From the NCBI GenBank assembly GCA_021173225.1, contig JAJOLK010000013.1, positions 47,212-111,211 on the forward strand: a stretch of DNA of 64,000 bases, in the 5' to 3' direction. Each line of letters starts with the position of its first letter. Position 1 is the stretch's first letter. This document shows positions 44,624 through 53,345 of the stretch, in pieces. The notes beneath the pieces are model-generated. The model saw nothing but the letters and a program-made list of their open reading frames with translations. It ran no database searches and had not been told where the DNA came from. The position numbers and the translations under genes are program-made. Source of the DNA: Phycisphaerales bacterium PN19_bin_20. GTDB lineage: Bacteria; Planctomycetota; Phycisphaerae; Phycisphaerales; UBA1924.

Positions 44624-44849
44624 ATCCGGCTTGCGGCGGCGCGGGGCACGCAGCGGGGCCGGCCCGTCCCGGTACATGCTCTGCCGGGACGATTGACGCG
44701 ACTCGCGGGCTCAAGCGGCGAACAATGCCAGCACAGGGCGTACGCTGCGCGTGCGGGCGCCGTTGATTCGAGTCTTGATCGCAGTCTTGATCGCGGTGTT
44801 GAGCGCAGGGGCTTTGAGTGTTGGGCTGTTTAAGCGCGGAGTGTGTCAA
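44624..44849. other. Gap between GspK-like and GspC-like genes
   Basis: 226 bases, the only real gap in the operon. In the ORF track a frame for the GspC-like gene starts at 44751 with an extra membrane segment; the ribosome binding site favours 44850. A promoter may lie here. Confidence 0.4.
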
Positions 44850-45707
44850 ATGCACCGAGACCAAGCCAAACGATTGATCCTCCGGGTGCAGGCCGTCGCC
44901 GGCGTGATCGGTATCGGCGCCGTCGCCGCGGCGGTGGTGCCCGTGGCGGCACCGGGCTTTGAGCCCGCGCGCGTGCCCGAGCCGAAGGTCAAGGCCGCGG
45001 TCGAGCGTGCCGCGAGCGTGGAGCTAGACGTTTCGCGTCTGGGTGGCGTGCTGGAATCGATCGCCCCGCCGGTGACGGTGGTGGTGAAGAAGGATGAGCC
45101 GAAGATCGATGTGCCGCCGCCCCCGCCGCCGCCGCCGGTGTGGAAGTATCTCGGCGGGCTGTTCATGCCCGAGCGATCGCTGGCGATCGTGGTGGTCAAC
45201 GACAAGCAGCGGATGCTGCGCGTGGGCGACAAGGTCGATCAGACCGAGCTGCTGGCCATCAGTGAGAAGCAGATCACGATCCGCGAGGGCGACAGCGAGA
45301 AACGCATCGACCTTGCGCCGCGGCAGTCCGGCGCGCTGCGGATTGTCACCGGCGCGTCATCGAGTGCGGCGGGCGTGAGCCCGCAGATGCAGGCCGAGAT
45401 GGCCGCGCAGATGGCGACGCAGGCGGCCAACCAGCGGGCCATGCAGGGTCGTGGGGGCCTGACGCCCGAGCAGGCCGCGGCGCGTCTAAAGCACTTCAAC
45501 CGCTCGCCCGAGGAGTCGGGGAGGTCTGATGACAAGATGGCCCGCATCGAGCGCGTGGACATGATGCTCAAGAACGGGCGGGTCAACGACGATCAGGCCG
45601 CCAAGATGCGCGACATGATCGAGAGCGGTGCGGGCCAGGGCGAGGTCGAGGGCGTCATTGGCCCCGACGGCGCCAAGGGCCTCCAGCAGGAGGACCAGCC
45701 CAAGTGA
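44850..45707 (+). CDS. Type II secretion inner-membrane protein, GspC-like
   Basis: From ATG 44850 (GGAG 9 bases upstream) the protein is 285 aa: a single transmembrane anchor (LILRVQAVAGVIGIGAVAAAVV), a long Pro-rich periplasmic linker (PPPPPPPPVWKYLG), and a homology-region-like domain (SLAIVVVNDKQRMLRVGDKV, LLAISEKQITIREG) as in GspC/PulC. The C-terminal 100 residues are Gln/Met-rich and helical, without a PDZ domain. It would connect the platform to the secretin, whose gene is absent here. Stop overlaps the next GTG. Confidence 0.75.
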   Translation: MHRDQAKRLILRVQAVAGVIGIGAVAAAVVPVAAPGFEPARVPEPKVKAAVERAASVELDVSRLGGVLESIAPPVTVVVKKDEPKIDVPPPPPPPPVWKYLGGLFMPERSLAIVVVNDKQRMLRVGDKVDQTELLAISEKQITIREGDSEKRIDLAPRQSGALRIVTGASSSAAGVSPQMQAEMAAQMATQAANQRAMQGRGGLTPEQAAARLKHFNRSPEESGRSDDKMARIERVDMMLKNGRVNDDQAAKMRDMIESGAGQGEVEGVIGPDGAKGLQQEDQPK

Positions 45708-47689
45708 CCGTCGCGGCCTGCTTCATCCAGCGCGACGCCGGCGGCGCGGCGCTGCGCGCGGCGCGGTTTGTTGATCTGCGCGGCGAGCGCACGTGGGACG
45801 CGCCGAGCCTGGCGCGGACCCTTGATCAGCCCCGCGAAGTCATCGTTGCTCTGGCGCGCTGGATCAGCGAGCGCGTGAGCGCCTCACCGGGCAAGCCCGA
45901 TGTGCTGATGGTGCTCGACGCCGACGGGTCTGCCTGCGGGTGGCTGAGCACTGACAGCAGCGAGCAGCGCGTGGTGCGGGCCGCCGTGCGCGACGCGCTG
46001 AGCACCGACGAAGACGACTCGGCATCGAGCCTGGGCTGGATGAGCGGGCTGACCCCCGGCAGCGATACCAGCGTGCAAGCGCTGGTTGACGTGGCACAGC
46101 CCGCCCGGGGCGTGCGCGACGATCCGTCAGCGGGCAAACGCCAGCGCCTGGGGCTGCTGGCAGTAAGTGATCTGACCGTCCGCCTGCTGCTGGATGAGCT
46201 CGACGGTTTGGGCGTGCAGGTGCGGCGTGTGACCAGCGTTTGGCACGCGATGGCGGCGGTCAACGCGCCGGCATCAGCGGGCGACCGCGCTGAGGGTGCA
46301 GGCGTGGTGGCTGAGGACACGGTGCCCGCCAGCGCCAGTGTGATGCTCTTGGAACCGCAGGGCCGTCTGCTGTGGGCCTGGGCCAGCGGGCCAGGGCTGC
46401 TGTGCGCCGGGTCTATTCAGCTGCGGGAGTCGATCGATCAGGGCGGTGCCGAAGAGCGCGAGGCCGCGGCCAGCGCGCGCGGGCTGCGACTCTCTGGCGC
46501 GCCCGACGGCGACCCCGACAGGTCGGAGGATGGTCATGACGGCGGCGGTCGTGCCAGCTCTGGCCATGATGGCGGTCGTGACGGCAATCGCGCGGCAGCG
46601 CCATCCAGCGTGCTCGAGGTGACCCGCAGTGATGTGGGCCGCCTGGTCGCTGACTGGATGGGCTGGTCAATGCAGCTGGGCGTCAGCCCGCAGCGCATCA
46701 GTGTCGTCGGCACGCCGACCGTCACGTGCAGCGGGCTTGAGTTTGATCTGCCCGAGATGGCGGGGGTCGCGGCGGTGGCCGCTGGGCTGGGCAAGGCCTG
46801 GCCCGGCGCGTCGGTGCAGGCCGGCCTGAGCGCTGACCCGCTCGGTGACATGCTGCGCGTGCTGGTGAGCGCCGAGACCGAGGCCGAGCGTCTACCCGGG
46901 GCGGCGATGGCCGTCGACCCGCGCCTGAGCGTGGTAGATCTTTCAGCCCGGCCCGGGCGGTCTTCTCGTGCGCTGCACCTTTGGGGCGGGCTGGCACTGC
47001 TGGCGGCGGCCGTAGGCGTGGGCGTGCTGGGCTGGCGCATCGGTCGCAGCGGCGGTGATCTTCGCTTGGGCCTGAAGCTGGCGGGCGAGAACCGCGTAGA
47101 TCTGATGAGCAAGGCCGGCGCGCTGGGGGCCAAGGTCCCGGCTGATAGCCCGGACCCGGTGGCGGTGATCACCAGCCGGATCATCGCGATCCAGAACGAG
47201 CGCAAGGAGATGCGCGAGGAAGACCCGCTGCTGGCCGAGGCCGTGCGGTTCCTCAAGGCCGCTGAGGGTGTGCCGGACGTTCAGCTTCGCTCATTGAGCC
47301 TGAGCAGCCAGAACCTGGCGACCGCCGAGCTCATGGTCCCCGGCGGCGGCGACCAGGGGCCGACGATCCTTGACCGCCTGCGCGCATCTAGCACCGGGCT
47401 GGCCCGTCAAGCAAGGTGGGACGGGCGGACGCTGCGCGTTGAAGGGACACGCCGACAGTTCAATGTCATGGGCAAGTTTGAAGACGCGACGCCGGCGCAG
47501 CGCAAGGTGTTGGAGGTCGCGCCGCTGACCACGCCGGCTGGGCCTTCTGGCCTTGGGCCCGCAGGTGATCCGTCCGCTGGCTCCGCGACAGGTGTGCCGT
47601 CGGGTCCGTCGCCCAGCGCCCCAACCGACGCCCCAAATGGCACCTCGACTGGCACGCCGACGTCGCCGACCCCGGAGCCCCGGCCATGA
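45704..47689 (+). CDS. Platform protein, GspL/PilM-PilN-like
   Basis: The 661-aa product is large and weakly conserved. Residues 1-330 contain actin-like-fold hints (VLMVLDADGSACGWLS, MLLEPQGRLLWAWASGPGLLCAG). A transmembrane segment sits near residue 430 (LHLWGGLALLAAAVGVGVLGW), and a periplasmic part of about 200 residues follows (RQARWDGRTLRVEGTRRQFNVMGKFED). This arrangement fits GspL: cytoplasmic ATPase-binding domain, one membrane pass, ferredoxin-like periplasmic domain. The assignment depends on operon position more than on sequence. GTG 45704 overlaps the previous stop. Confidence 0.65.
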   Translation: MTVAACFIQRDAGGAALRAARFVDLRGERTWDAPSLARTLDQPREVIVALARWISERVSASPGKPDVLMVLDADGSACGWLSTDSSEQRVVRAAVRDALSTDEDDSASSLGWMSGLTPGSDTSVQALVDVAQPARGVRDDPSAGKRQRLGLLAVSDLTVRLLLDELDGLGVQVRRVTSVWHAMAAVNAPASAGDRAEGAGVVAEDTVPASASVMLLEPQGRLLWAWASGPGLLCAGSIQLRESIDQGGAEEREAAASARGLRLSGAPDGDPDRSEDGHDGGGRASSGHDGGRDGNRAAAPSSVLEVTRSDVGRLVADWMGWSMQLGVSPQRISVVGTPTVTCSGLEFDLPEMAGVAAVAAGLGKAWPGASVQAGLSADPLGDMLRVLVSAETEAERLPGAAMAVDPRLSVVDLSARPGRSSRALHLWGGLALLAAAVGVGVLGWRIGRSGGDLRLGLKLAGENRVDLMSKAGALGAKVPADSPDPVAVITSRIIAIQNERKEMREEDPLLAEAVRFLKAAEGVPDVQLRSLSLSSQNLATAELMVPGGGDQGPTILDRLRASSTGLARQARWDGRTLRVEGTRRQFNVMGKFEDATPAQRKVLEVAPLTTPAGPSGLGPAGDPSAGSATGVPSGPSPSAPTDAPNGTSTGTPTSPTPEPRP

Positions 47690-48273
47690 TCGAGCGACCG
47701 CCGATGCTTGGCGACGACGTGCGTGAGGAGCTGGTTGCGTCGGCGGCCTCGGCACAGCGGGCCAACCGCCCGCGCTACTTGGTGTACGCCGGGGCGTTAA
47801 CGCTGGTGCTCGCCTCGGGCTTCGCGCTGGCGCGGCTGTGGGAGCGGAGCGTGCTCGCTGGCGAGCTTGACACGACGATGGCCCTCAACACGCAGCTGGC
47901 GGCAAAGGTCGGCGAGCTTGGCGAGGCGCAGTCGATTGAGGCGATGCTCGGCGGTGCTGAGCGTCTCGCCCCCGACCCGCGCTTGCTTGGCAAGCTCAGC
48001 CAGTTGGCCAAAGACGCGGGCCTGACAGTGAACCAAGAGGCCGAGAGCGACGACTCGCGCCCGAGCCCCAAGGGCGTGGGCCGCAAGACGTACACCTTCA
48101 TGCTGGCCAACCAGCCGGCGGAAAGTGTGCTGGGCTGGCTCAAGAAGGTCGGCGCAGAGCACCCGGGCGTGCAGGTTCGCAGGTTTGAGATGCGACCCGA
48201 CCAGGGCACGCCCGAGGGCAAGCCCGCGTGGAAGGTCGATGTGGTGTTTACTCGATGGGAGCGCAAGGTATGA
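47686..48273 (+). CDS. Platform protein, GspM/PilO-like
   Basis: The 195-aa product has an N-terminal membrane segment (LVYAGALTLVLASGFALARLW), a coiled-coil (ELDTTMALNTQLAAKVGELGE) and a small ferredoxin-like periplasmic domain (KTYTFMLANQPAESVLGWLKKVGAEHPGVQVRRFEMRP). This is the layout of GspM/PilO proteins, which pair with GspL/PilN to link the secretion ATPase to the pseudopilus. Identity rests on layout and position. The start overlaps the previous stop as ATGA, and so does the next gene. Confidence 0.72.
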   Translation: MIERPPMLGDDVREELVASAASAQRANRPRYLVYAGALTLVLASGFALARLWERSVLAGELDTTMALNTQLAAKVGELGEAQSIEAMLGGAERLAPDPRLLGKLSQLAKDAGLTVNQEAESDDSRPSPKGVGRKTYTFMLANQPAESVLGWLKKVGAEHPGVQVRRFEMRPDQGTPEGKPAWKVDVVFTRWERKV

Positions 48274-48887
48274 CGCACGCCAGAGTTTCAGCGGCGGTTG
48301 TCGGTGCCCTGATCGCCCTCGCGGGCTCCACGCTGGGGGGCCTTAGCGCGTGCGCCGGCCCGCCCGCGCGCGGTGAGGACGCGTCCGCGCGGCTGATGCG
48401 CGGGCTCGAGGTCGGCGCCAAGGCGCAGGAGCTGGCCCGCAAGGGCCGCACTGACGAAGCGATCGCCGCGTATCAGGAGTCAATTACGGCCTATGACCAG
48501 TACGCGCCGACGTGGTACAACATGGGCCTGCTGCTGATGAAGCAGGGTCGCAACGCCGAGGCCGCCACCGCCCTCGCGACCGCCGCGGAGCTTGACCTGA
48601 CCGACCCGCGCGCGCACACGGCCCTGGGCCTGCTTGCCCAGGACCTGCTGCACTACGCCGAGGCGGGCGACTACTACCGCATGGCGCTGGACCGCAAGCA
48701 GACGTACCTGCCCGCGCTGCGCAAGAGCGTGGAGGTTGACCAGCTTCTGGACCGCTACAGCGACACAACGCTGCAGAACATCCGCCGGGCGCTGTACGCC
48801 GAGACTGACCCGCAGTGGAAGGACTTTCTGCTGCGTCAGAAGCTCAAGGCCGAGGAACGCCTGGCCCGCGCCAGCGGCTCACGGTGA
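48270..48887 (+). CDS. TPR lipoprotein at the end of the T2SS operon
   Basis: The 205-aa protein starts at ATG 48270 (ATGA overlap). It has a signal with lipobox L-S-A-C, then tetratricopeptide repeats: RKGRTDEAIAAYQESITAYDQYAPTWYNMGLLLMKQGRNAEAATALATAAELDLTDPRAHTALGLLAQD. Its place suggests a pilotin-like function: outer-membrane lipoproteins with TPRs bring secretins to the outer membrane in related systems. Inference only. Confidence 0.78.
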   Translation: MTHARVSAAVVGALIALAGSTLGGLSACAGPPARGEDASARLMRGLEVGAKAQELARKGRTDEAIAAYQESITAYDQYAPTWYNMGLLLMKQGRNAEAATALATAAELDLTDPRAHTALGLLAQDLLHYAEAGDYYRMALDRKQTYLPALRKSVEVDQLLDRYSDTTLQNIRRALYAETDPQWKDFLLRQKLKAEERLARASGSR

Positions 48888-48933
48888 GCACGACCAATGC
48901 CCGGCGAAAAGCGCAGATCTGTGGCTGGCAGTA

Positions 48934-48955
48934 AGAACGCCCGGAAGAGCGTTCT
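48934..48955. terminator. Stem-loop after the T2SS operon
   Basis: AGAACGC/GCGTTCT with an 8-base loop lies 47 bases after the last gene of the operon. No T-tract follows on the plus strand, so it is only a candidate terminator. Confidence 0.45.
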
Positions 48956-49039
48956 AAACTCGCGTGAGCTTCGTGCGAGCACGCACGCTCGCCAGCTCAG
49001 CGGGCGGATATCAACGCTGGTTTCAACTTCTTAGGGCGG

Positions 49040-50305
49040 TTAGCGCCGCTCAATGACTACCGGGACGCCAACGCGCGGGCCCCAGGTTGCCACGGGCTGC
49101 TCCCACCACAGCACGCTCATCAGGTCTGCTGGTGCGGGCACCGTCACCGGGCCGTCGGCCTCGACCAGCTCGAGCTTGACCCCGTCGATCGCCAAACGCC
49201 GCTTGATGATCTCGATCCAATCACCCTCGCTGGGTACGGCGACAATCAGCACCTCACGCGAGGTCGGCTCGCCCACCGCGCCAGCACTTGGCAAAGCTGA
49301 GCCGATCGTCGGCATGACGCCCTTGGGCTGCGCTGTCGAAGGGGTGCCCGAGGCGTCCGCCGCGCCGTGCTGGGTGCTTGAGCGCTGTTGAGAGCCGTGC
49401 GTGCCAGAGCCCCCGCGGGCCATGGCTGAACCTGGGATGGGTGCGCGGGCCACATCCAGCGCGTGCACCGCCGCCAGCGCGGTGCGGACCTGCGTAAGCA
49501 CGCCCTCGCGGGCCGCGTCGGCGTCGGCAAAGGGCATGATCCCGGGCCGTGGGGCGACGCCTGCGTTGGCGTCAACACGCAGCGCCACCAACGAGCCGTT
49601 CTGCCCGTCGAAACGCTCGAGGGCCGCCAAAATTCGCTCGGTCGGAAGAGAGGTCGTCACCCGAATGACGGTTCGGGCTCGGCGCTGCGCGCGGGTCACG
49701 CCCGCGGCGTCTGCCAGATCCCCACGCATTGTGCCAGAGTTGCCCGCTACGCCCGCAGCGCCGCTCGCCGCGCCCTGCTGCGCGGGCATGACCAGCACCC
49801 CGCCTACGCGCCCGTCACCTTCAGCCAGCATCGGCGGAACGGTCGTGCGGGCAAGCTGCAACGCGACGATCGTCCCGCCCATGGCGAAGGCCACGCCCGC
49901 GGCAATCGACGCGAACCGGAACCATGGGCTTGCGAGCACGCCCGGCTTGCGCCCCGGACGCTCGTAGGTCCGCAATTCATCAGCGGTTGGTGCGCCGGCG
50001 GGCACCAGGCCCAGCAGTGCTTCACGCTCAACCTGCGCCTCAACGCGCTCAAGCAAGTCAGCCGGTGCGCGGAGGCTCGCGTCAGCGCTACCAAGGCTCT
50101 GCAAACCCTTGCGGTCGTCGGTCAGAATCTCAACCCACATGCGAAGCCGCGCGTCGTTGGCCAGCGCCGTGGCGACAATCTGAGCCCGCTCCGGGGCCAG
50201 GGCCTCTCCTTCGACCAGCGCCAACAGCTCGTCAGCGGTCGGCGGCCCACCCGCATGCGTCTCGCGGCGGTGGGCGTGATTCGGATTGGTCGGGCCATCG
50301 GGCAT
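49040..50305 (-). CDS. Anti-sigma factor (membrane-anchored), partner of the ECF sigma
   Basis: The 421-aa protein has an N-terminal helical domain (PTADELLALVEGEALAPERAQIVATALANDARLR), as in anti-sigma factors, one transmembrane segment (about 130-155, FASIAAGVAFAMGGTIVALQLA) and a large periplasmic part with Ala/Thr-rich loops. Cys residues for a zinc ZAS motif are absent. It lies 38 bases after the sigma gene on the same strand, so the pair is likely co-expressed. It probably holds the sigma factor at the membrane until a signal arrives. Confidence 0.75.
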   Translation of the reverse strand: MPDGPTNPNHAHRRETHAGGPPTADELLALVEGEALAPERAQIVATALANDARLRMWVEILTDDRKGLQSLGSADASLRAPADLLERVEAQVEREALLGLVPAGAPTADELRTYERPGRKPGVLASPWFRFASIAAGVAFAMGGTIVALQLARTTVPPMLAEGDGRVGGVLVMPAQQGAASGAAGVAGNSGTMRGDLADAAGVTRAQRRARTVIRVTTSLPTERILAALERFDGQNGSLVALRVDANAGVAPRPGIMPFADADAAREGVLTQVRTALAAVHALDVARAPIPGSAMARGGSGTHGSQQRSSTQHGAADASGTPSTAQPKGVMPTIGSALPSAGAVGEPTSREVLIVAVPSEGDWIEIIKRRLAIDGVKLELVEADGPVTVPAPADLMSVLWWEQPVATWGPRVGVPVVIERR

Positions 50306-50343
50306 GTTCGTGTACAGCTTCGGGTCGTCGAGATCTTGTGACT

Positions 50344-51069
50344 TCAGGGCTTGTTCGCTGGAGGCTTGGTGAGATCGGGCTTGGTCGTGCTGGGCTTGGT
50401 CGTGCTGGGCTTGGTCAGATTCTCAAAGGCCTCGCGCAGGTTGATGCGGGCGCGGAACAGGCGGCTCTTGATCGTGCCCACCGGCACGCCCACCACGTGG
50501 GCGATCTGGGCGTAATCCAGGCCTCGGACGTCCCTCAACACCAGCAGGGCCCGTTGCTCGGGCTCGACCTGCGACAAGGCCTCGGCGACCGTGGCCCGAA
50601 GCTCCAGTGATTGGACGCGGCGGTCAGCCGTTGGTTCCCGATCTGGCAACAGTTCGGCGTGTGATCGGGTCTCAGAACCGCTTCCGGGCCCACCGCCGGC
50701 CCCGCCGGGATGTCCAGCGACGGGCGCGTCGAGCGAAGCGTGTTGGCGCAGGCGCTGACCGCGCTGCCAGCTCAGCACCACGTTCATGGTCACGCGGATC
50801 ATCCAGGTGCTGACCTTGGCCTGCCCGTCAAAGGTGTGCAGCCCTTGGATGATCTTGACAAACGCGTCCTGGGCTAAATCCGTCGCCAGCTCGCGCCCGC
50901 GCGGGGTCGGCCCAACCATCCGGACGCAGACGCCATAGAGCCTGTCCTGATGCCGGGCCAGCAGCTCTTGCCAGGCCCCCGCCTCGCCGGCGCGCGTGCG
51001 GGCCACGAGCCGCTGATCGATCAGATCATCCGGGCCGCCGCCGCCATGGTTCTCGCCCGTCAGGCTCAT
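50344..51069 (-). CDS. ECF-type RNA polymerase sigma factor
   Basis: From ATG 51069 the protein is 241 aa. Region 2 reads LVARTRAGEAGAWQELLARHQDRLYGVCVRMVG...DLAQDAFVKIIQGLHTFDGQAKVSTWMIRVTMNVVLSWQRG; region 4 is EPEQRALLVLRDVRGLDYAQIAHVVGVPVGTIKSRLFRARINLREAF. It directs RNA polymerase to a small regulon. The C-terminal tail is a Lys/Pro/Thr repeat (TTKPSTTKPDLTKP) encoded by 15-base units. An anti-sigma factor follows. Confidence 0.95.
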   Translation of the reverse strand: MSLTGENHGGGGPDDLIDQRLVARTRAGEAGAWQELLARHQDRLYGVCVRMVGPTPRGRELATDLAQDAFVKIIQGLHTFDGQAKVSTWMIRVTMNVVLSWQRGQRLRQHASLDAPVAGHPGGAGGGPGSGSETRSHAELLPDREPTADRRVQSLELRATVAEALSQVEPEQRALLVLRDVRGLDYAQIAHVVGVPVGTIKSRLFRARINLREAFENLTKPSTTKPSTTKPDLTKPPANKP

Positions 51070-51117
51070 GCGGACGCATCTTACCAAGCGGGCAGCCGCC
51101 GCGCGTGGGGCCGGCCT

Positions 51118-51135
51118 TTGTAGCCTGTGCTACAA
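51118..51135. promoter_or_regulatory. Perfect palindrome, candidate metal-regulator operator
   Basis: TTGTAGC-CTGT-GCTACAA is a 7-bp perfect inverted repeat with 4-base spacer, 48 bases before the start of the Mn/Fe transporter operon and 48 bases after the start of the divergent sigma gene. Its size fits operators of DtxR/MntR dimers, but it does not match their known consensus sequences. Confidence 0.5.
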
Positions 51136-51183
51136 GCGGCCTATGCTGATCGGTCCTTCAACACCCGCCAGGAGCCAGCCACG

Positions 51184-52392
51184 ATGCACCCGTCAGGGCC
51201 CACCACCGTTACCGACCTAGGCGTGCGCCGCCGGTTTCTCGCTGGCGTTGTGCTGCTGCTGTTTGCGTGCTTGCCGATCTTCGCGTGCGAGCGCGCGGCA
51301 CCAAACTCGTCACGCGGGCCGAGCGCTGCGCGCGCTAGCGGTACTGGCGGCACTGGCAACACTGGCGGCACTGGCGGCCCACTGAAAATCGTCGCGACCA
51401 CCGCGCACATGGGTGAGCTGGTGCGCCATGCCGCCGGGGCGCTGATGGACGCGCCGCACGCCAGCGCAGGCCCGCGCCTTGAGCTGCGCGTGCTGATGGG
51501 TGAGGGCGTCGATCCGCACGGGTACAAGCTGACCCGCTCCGACGCCGTGCTGCTTGACAACGCCGACTTGATCCTGGTCTCAGGCCTGCGGCTAGAGGGC
51601 AAGCTCGCCGAGTCTCTCGCGCAGCTCCGCGCGTCGGGCAAGAACGTGCTGCAAGTCGGCGATGAGCTCCCGCGAGACAGGGTCATCATCGTCAGCGACG
51701 CTGGCGCAACCGAAGAGGGCGCGCCGAAAGTGGGTACTCCCGGAGAGGACGCCGCCGGCGCGGCCCAGCACCTCGCCGCGGCTGGTGAGCTTGAGGCCGA
51801 CCCGCATTTTTGGATGGATCCAGAGCTCTTCGCCCTTGCCGCGGTGCGCGTCGGAGGCTGGCTCGCGGACGCCGATTCGAAGAACGCCGACGCCTACGAC
51901 AGCAACGCCGCGGCTTATGCGCAAGAGATCAAGAATCTCGACGCTTACGCGCGTGGCGTGCTCGCCAGCGTGCCCGAGCAGCGCCGCGTGCTGGTGACCT
52001 CACACGACGCTTTCGGCTACCTCTCGCGGCGATTCGGCATAACCGTCAGGTCGGTCCAAGGCCTTAGCACCGAGAGCGAGGCCGGCGTCCGTGATGTGCA
52101 AGACCTGGTTGAGCTCATCGCCTCGCGCGGGGTCCCGGCGGTCTTTGTTGAGACCAGCGTCAGCCCACGGACCATCGAGGCCGTCGTCGCTGGCGTCCGC
52201 GCTAAAGGCAAGGCCGTGATCGTCGGCGGCGCGCTGTTCTCTGACGCGCTGGGCGCGCCCGGCACGTACGAGGGCACTTACCTGGGGATGATGGACCACA
52301 ACGTCACGACCATCGCCATCGCGCTGGGTGGGCAGGCCCCGCCGCGCGGCATGGCCGGCAAGCTCACTCAGAAGCCGGAGCGCGTGCGATGA
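51184..52392 (+). CDS. Metal ABC transporter substrate-binding lipoprotein (Mn/Fe/Zn, cluster A-I)
   Basis: The 402-aa product starts at ATG 51184 with AGGAG upstream. It has a lipobox I-F-A-C (or L-F-A-C), a tether of Gly-Thr repeats (GTGGTGNTGGTGG), then the A-I binding fold. Expected metal ligands are His in GVDPHGY, His in ADPHFWMDP, Glu in GLSTESE and Asp in GMMDHN; the Glu rather than a third His suggests manganese or iron over zinc. It delivers the ion to the permease. First gene of a three-gene coupled operon. Confidence 0.93.
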   Translation: MHPSGPTTVTDLGVRRRFLAGVVLLLFACLPIFACERAAPNSSRGPSAARASGTGGTGNTGGTGGPLKIVATTAHMGELVRHAAGALMDAPHASAGPRLELRVLMGEGVDPHGYKLTRSDAVLLDNADLILVSGLRLEGKLAESLAQLRASGKNVLQVGDELPRDRVIIVSDAGATEEGAPKVGTPGEDAAGAAQHLAAAGELEADPHFWMDPELFALAAVRVGGWLADADSKNADAYDSNAAAYAQEIKNLDAYARGVLASVPEQRRVLVTSHDAFGYLSRRFGITVRSVQGLSTESEAGVRDVQDLVELIASRGVPAVFVETSVSPRTIEAVVAGVRAKGKAVIVGGALFSDALGAPGTYEGTYLGMMDHNVTTIAIALGGQAPPRGMAGKLTQKPERVR

Positions 52393-53345
52393 TGACGCCC
52401 ACGCCCAACACCACCTCCAAGACCACGCCCAACACCACGCCCAACACCACCGCCAATCTCAACCCCGGCCCGAGCGCGGCCCCGCCACTGAGTGTGCGTG
52501 ACGTCACCGTCGCCTACCAGCGCCGCCCCGTGCTGTGGGACGTGGATTACGACGCGCCCAGCAGCAGCACCGGCAAGGGCAGCCTCGTGGCGATCGTCGG
52601 GCCCAACGGCGCGGGCAAGAGCACACTGATCAAGGCCTGCCTGGGCCTGGTGCCGCTGGCGACGGGGCGCGTGGAGTTCTTCGGGCGTCCGCTCAAGGCC
52701 GCGCGGCGATTGATCGGTTACGTTCCGCAGCGTGAGAGCGTGGACTGGGAGTTCCCCGTGAGCGCCGCCGATGTGGTGGCGATGGGGCGCTACGGACGCC
52801 TTGGCTGGTTTACGCCCGTTGGCCGGGCCGACAAGCTCGCGGCGTTGGCCTGTCTTGAGAAGGTCGGGATCGCCGACCTTGCCGACCGGCAGATCGGCCA
52901 GCTCTCAGGCGGGCAGCAGCAGCGAGTGTTCATCGCCCGCGCGCTGGCGCAAGAGGCGCGGCTGTACTTCATGGACGAGCCATTCGCGGGCGTTGACGCC
53001 GCCACCGAGGCCACGATCGTCGCGGTGCTGCGGTCGCTGGCTGATGCGGGCGTCACCGTCATGTGCGTGCATCACGACCTGCAGAGCGTCCCGCGCTGGT
53101 TTGACCATGTGGTGCTGCTGAACACGCGTGTGATCGCCGCCGGGCCCGTCGCGCAGGTCTTCACGCCAGAGAACTTGCATTTGACCTACGGCCCGCGCCT
53201 GACGCTGCTGGAGCAGGCGGGCAGTGCGCTGGCGGGCGTTGAGGGCGCTGGCGTGAGCGTCGGCCTGCGCTCCGCGCCTGCGCCAACTACTGGCCACCCA
53301 ACTCGCTCGGGCGAACCCACGCGCACGCGGGAGCCGACGCCTTGA
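52389..53345 (+). CDS. Metal ABC transporter ATP-binding protein
   Basis: The 318-aa protein has Walker A G-P-N-G-A-G-K-S-T, signature L-S-G-G-Q-Q-Q-R and Walker B L-Y-F-M-D-E-P, with an H-loop in CVHHDLQSV. An N-terminal Thr/Asn/Pro repeat (TPNTTSKTTPNTTPN) precedes the ATPase domain. It powers uptake through the permease encoded next. Start overlaps the previous stop as ATGA; its own stop overlaps the permease TTG start. Confidence 0.95.
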   Translation: MMTPTPNTTSKTTPNTTPNTTANLNPGPSAAPPLSVRDVTVAYQRRPVLWDVDYDAPSSSTGKGSLVAIVGPNGAGKSTLIKACLGLVPLATGRVEFFGRPLKAARRLIGYVPQRESVDWEFPVSAADVVAMGRYGRLGWFTPVGRADKLAALACLEKVGIADLADRQIGQLSGGQQQRVFIARALAQEARLYFMDEPFAGVDAATEATIVAVLRSLADAGVTVMCVHHDLQSVPRWFDHVVLLNTRVIAAGPVAQVFTPENLHLTYGPRLTLLEQAGSALAGVEGAGVSVGLRSAPAPTTGHPTRSGEPTRTREPTP

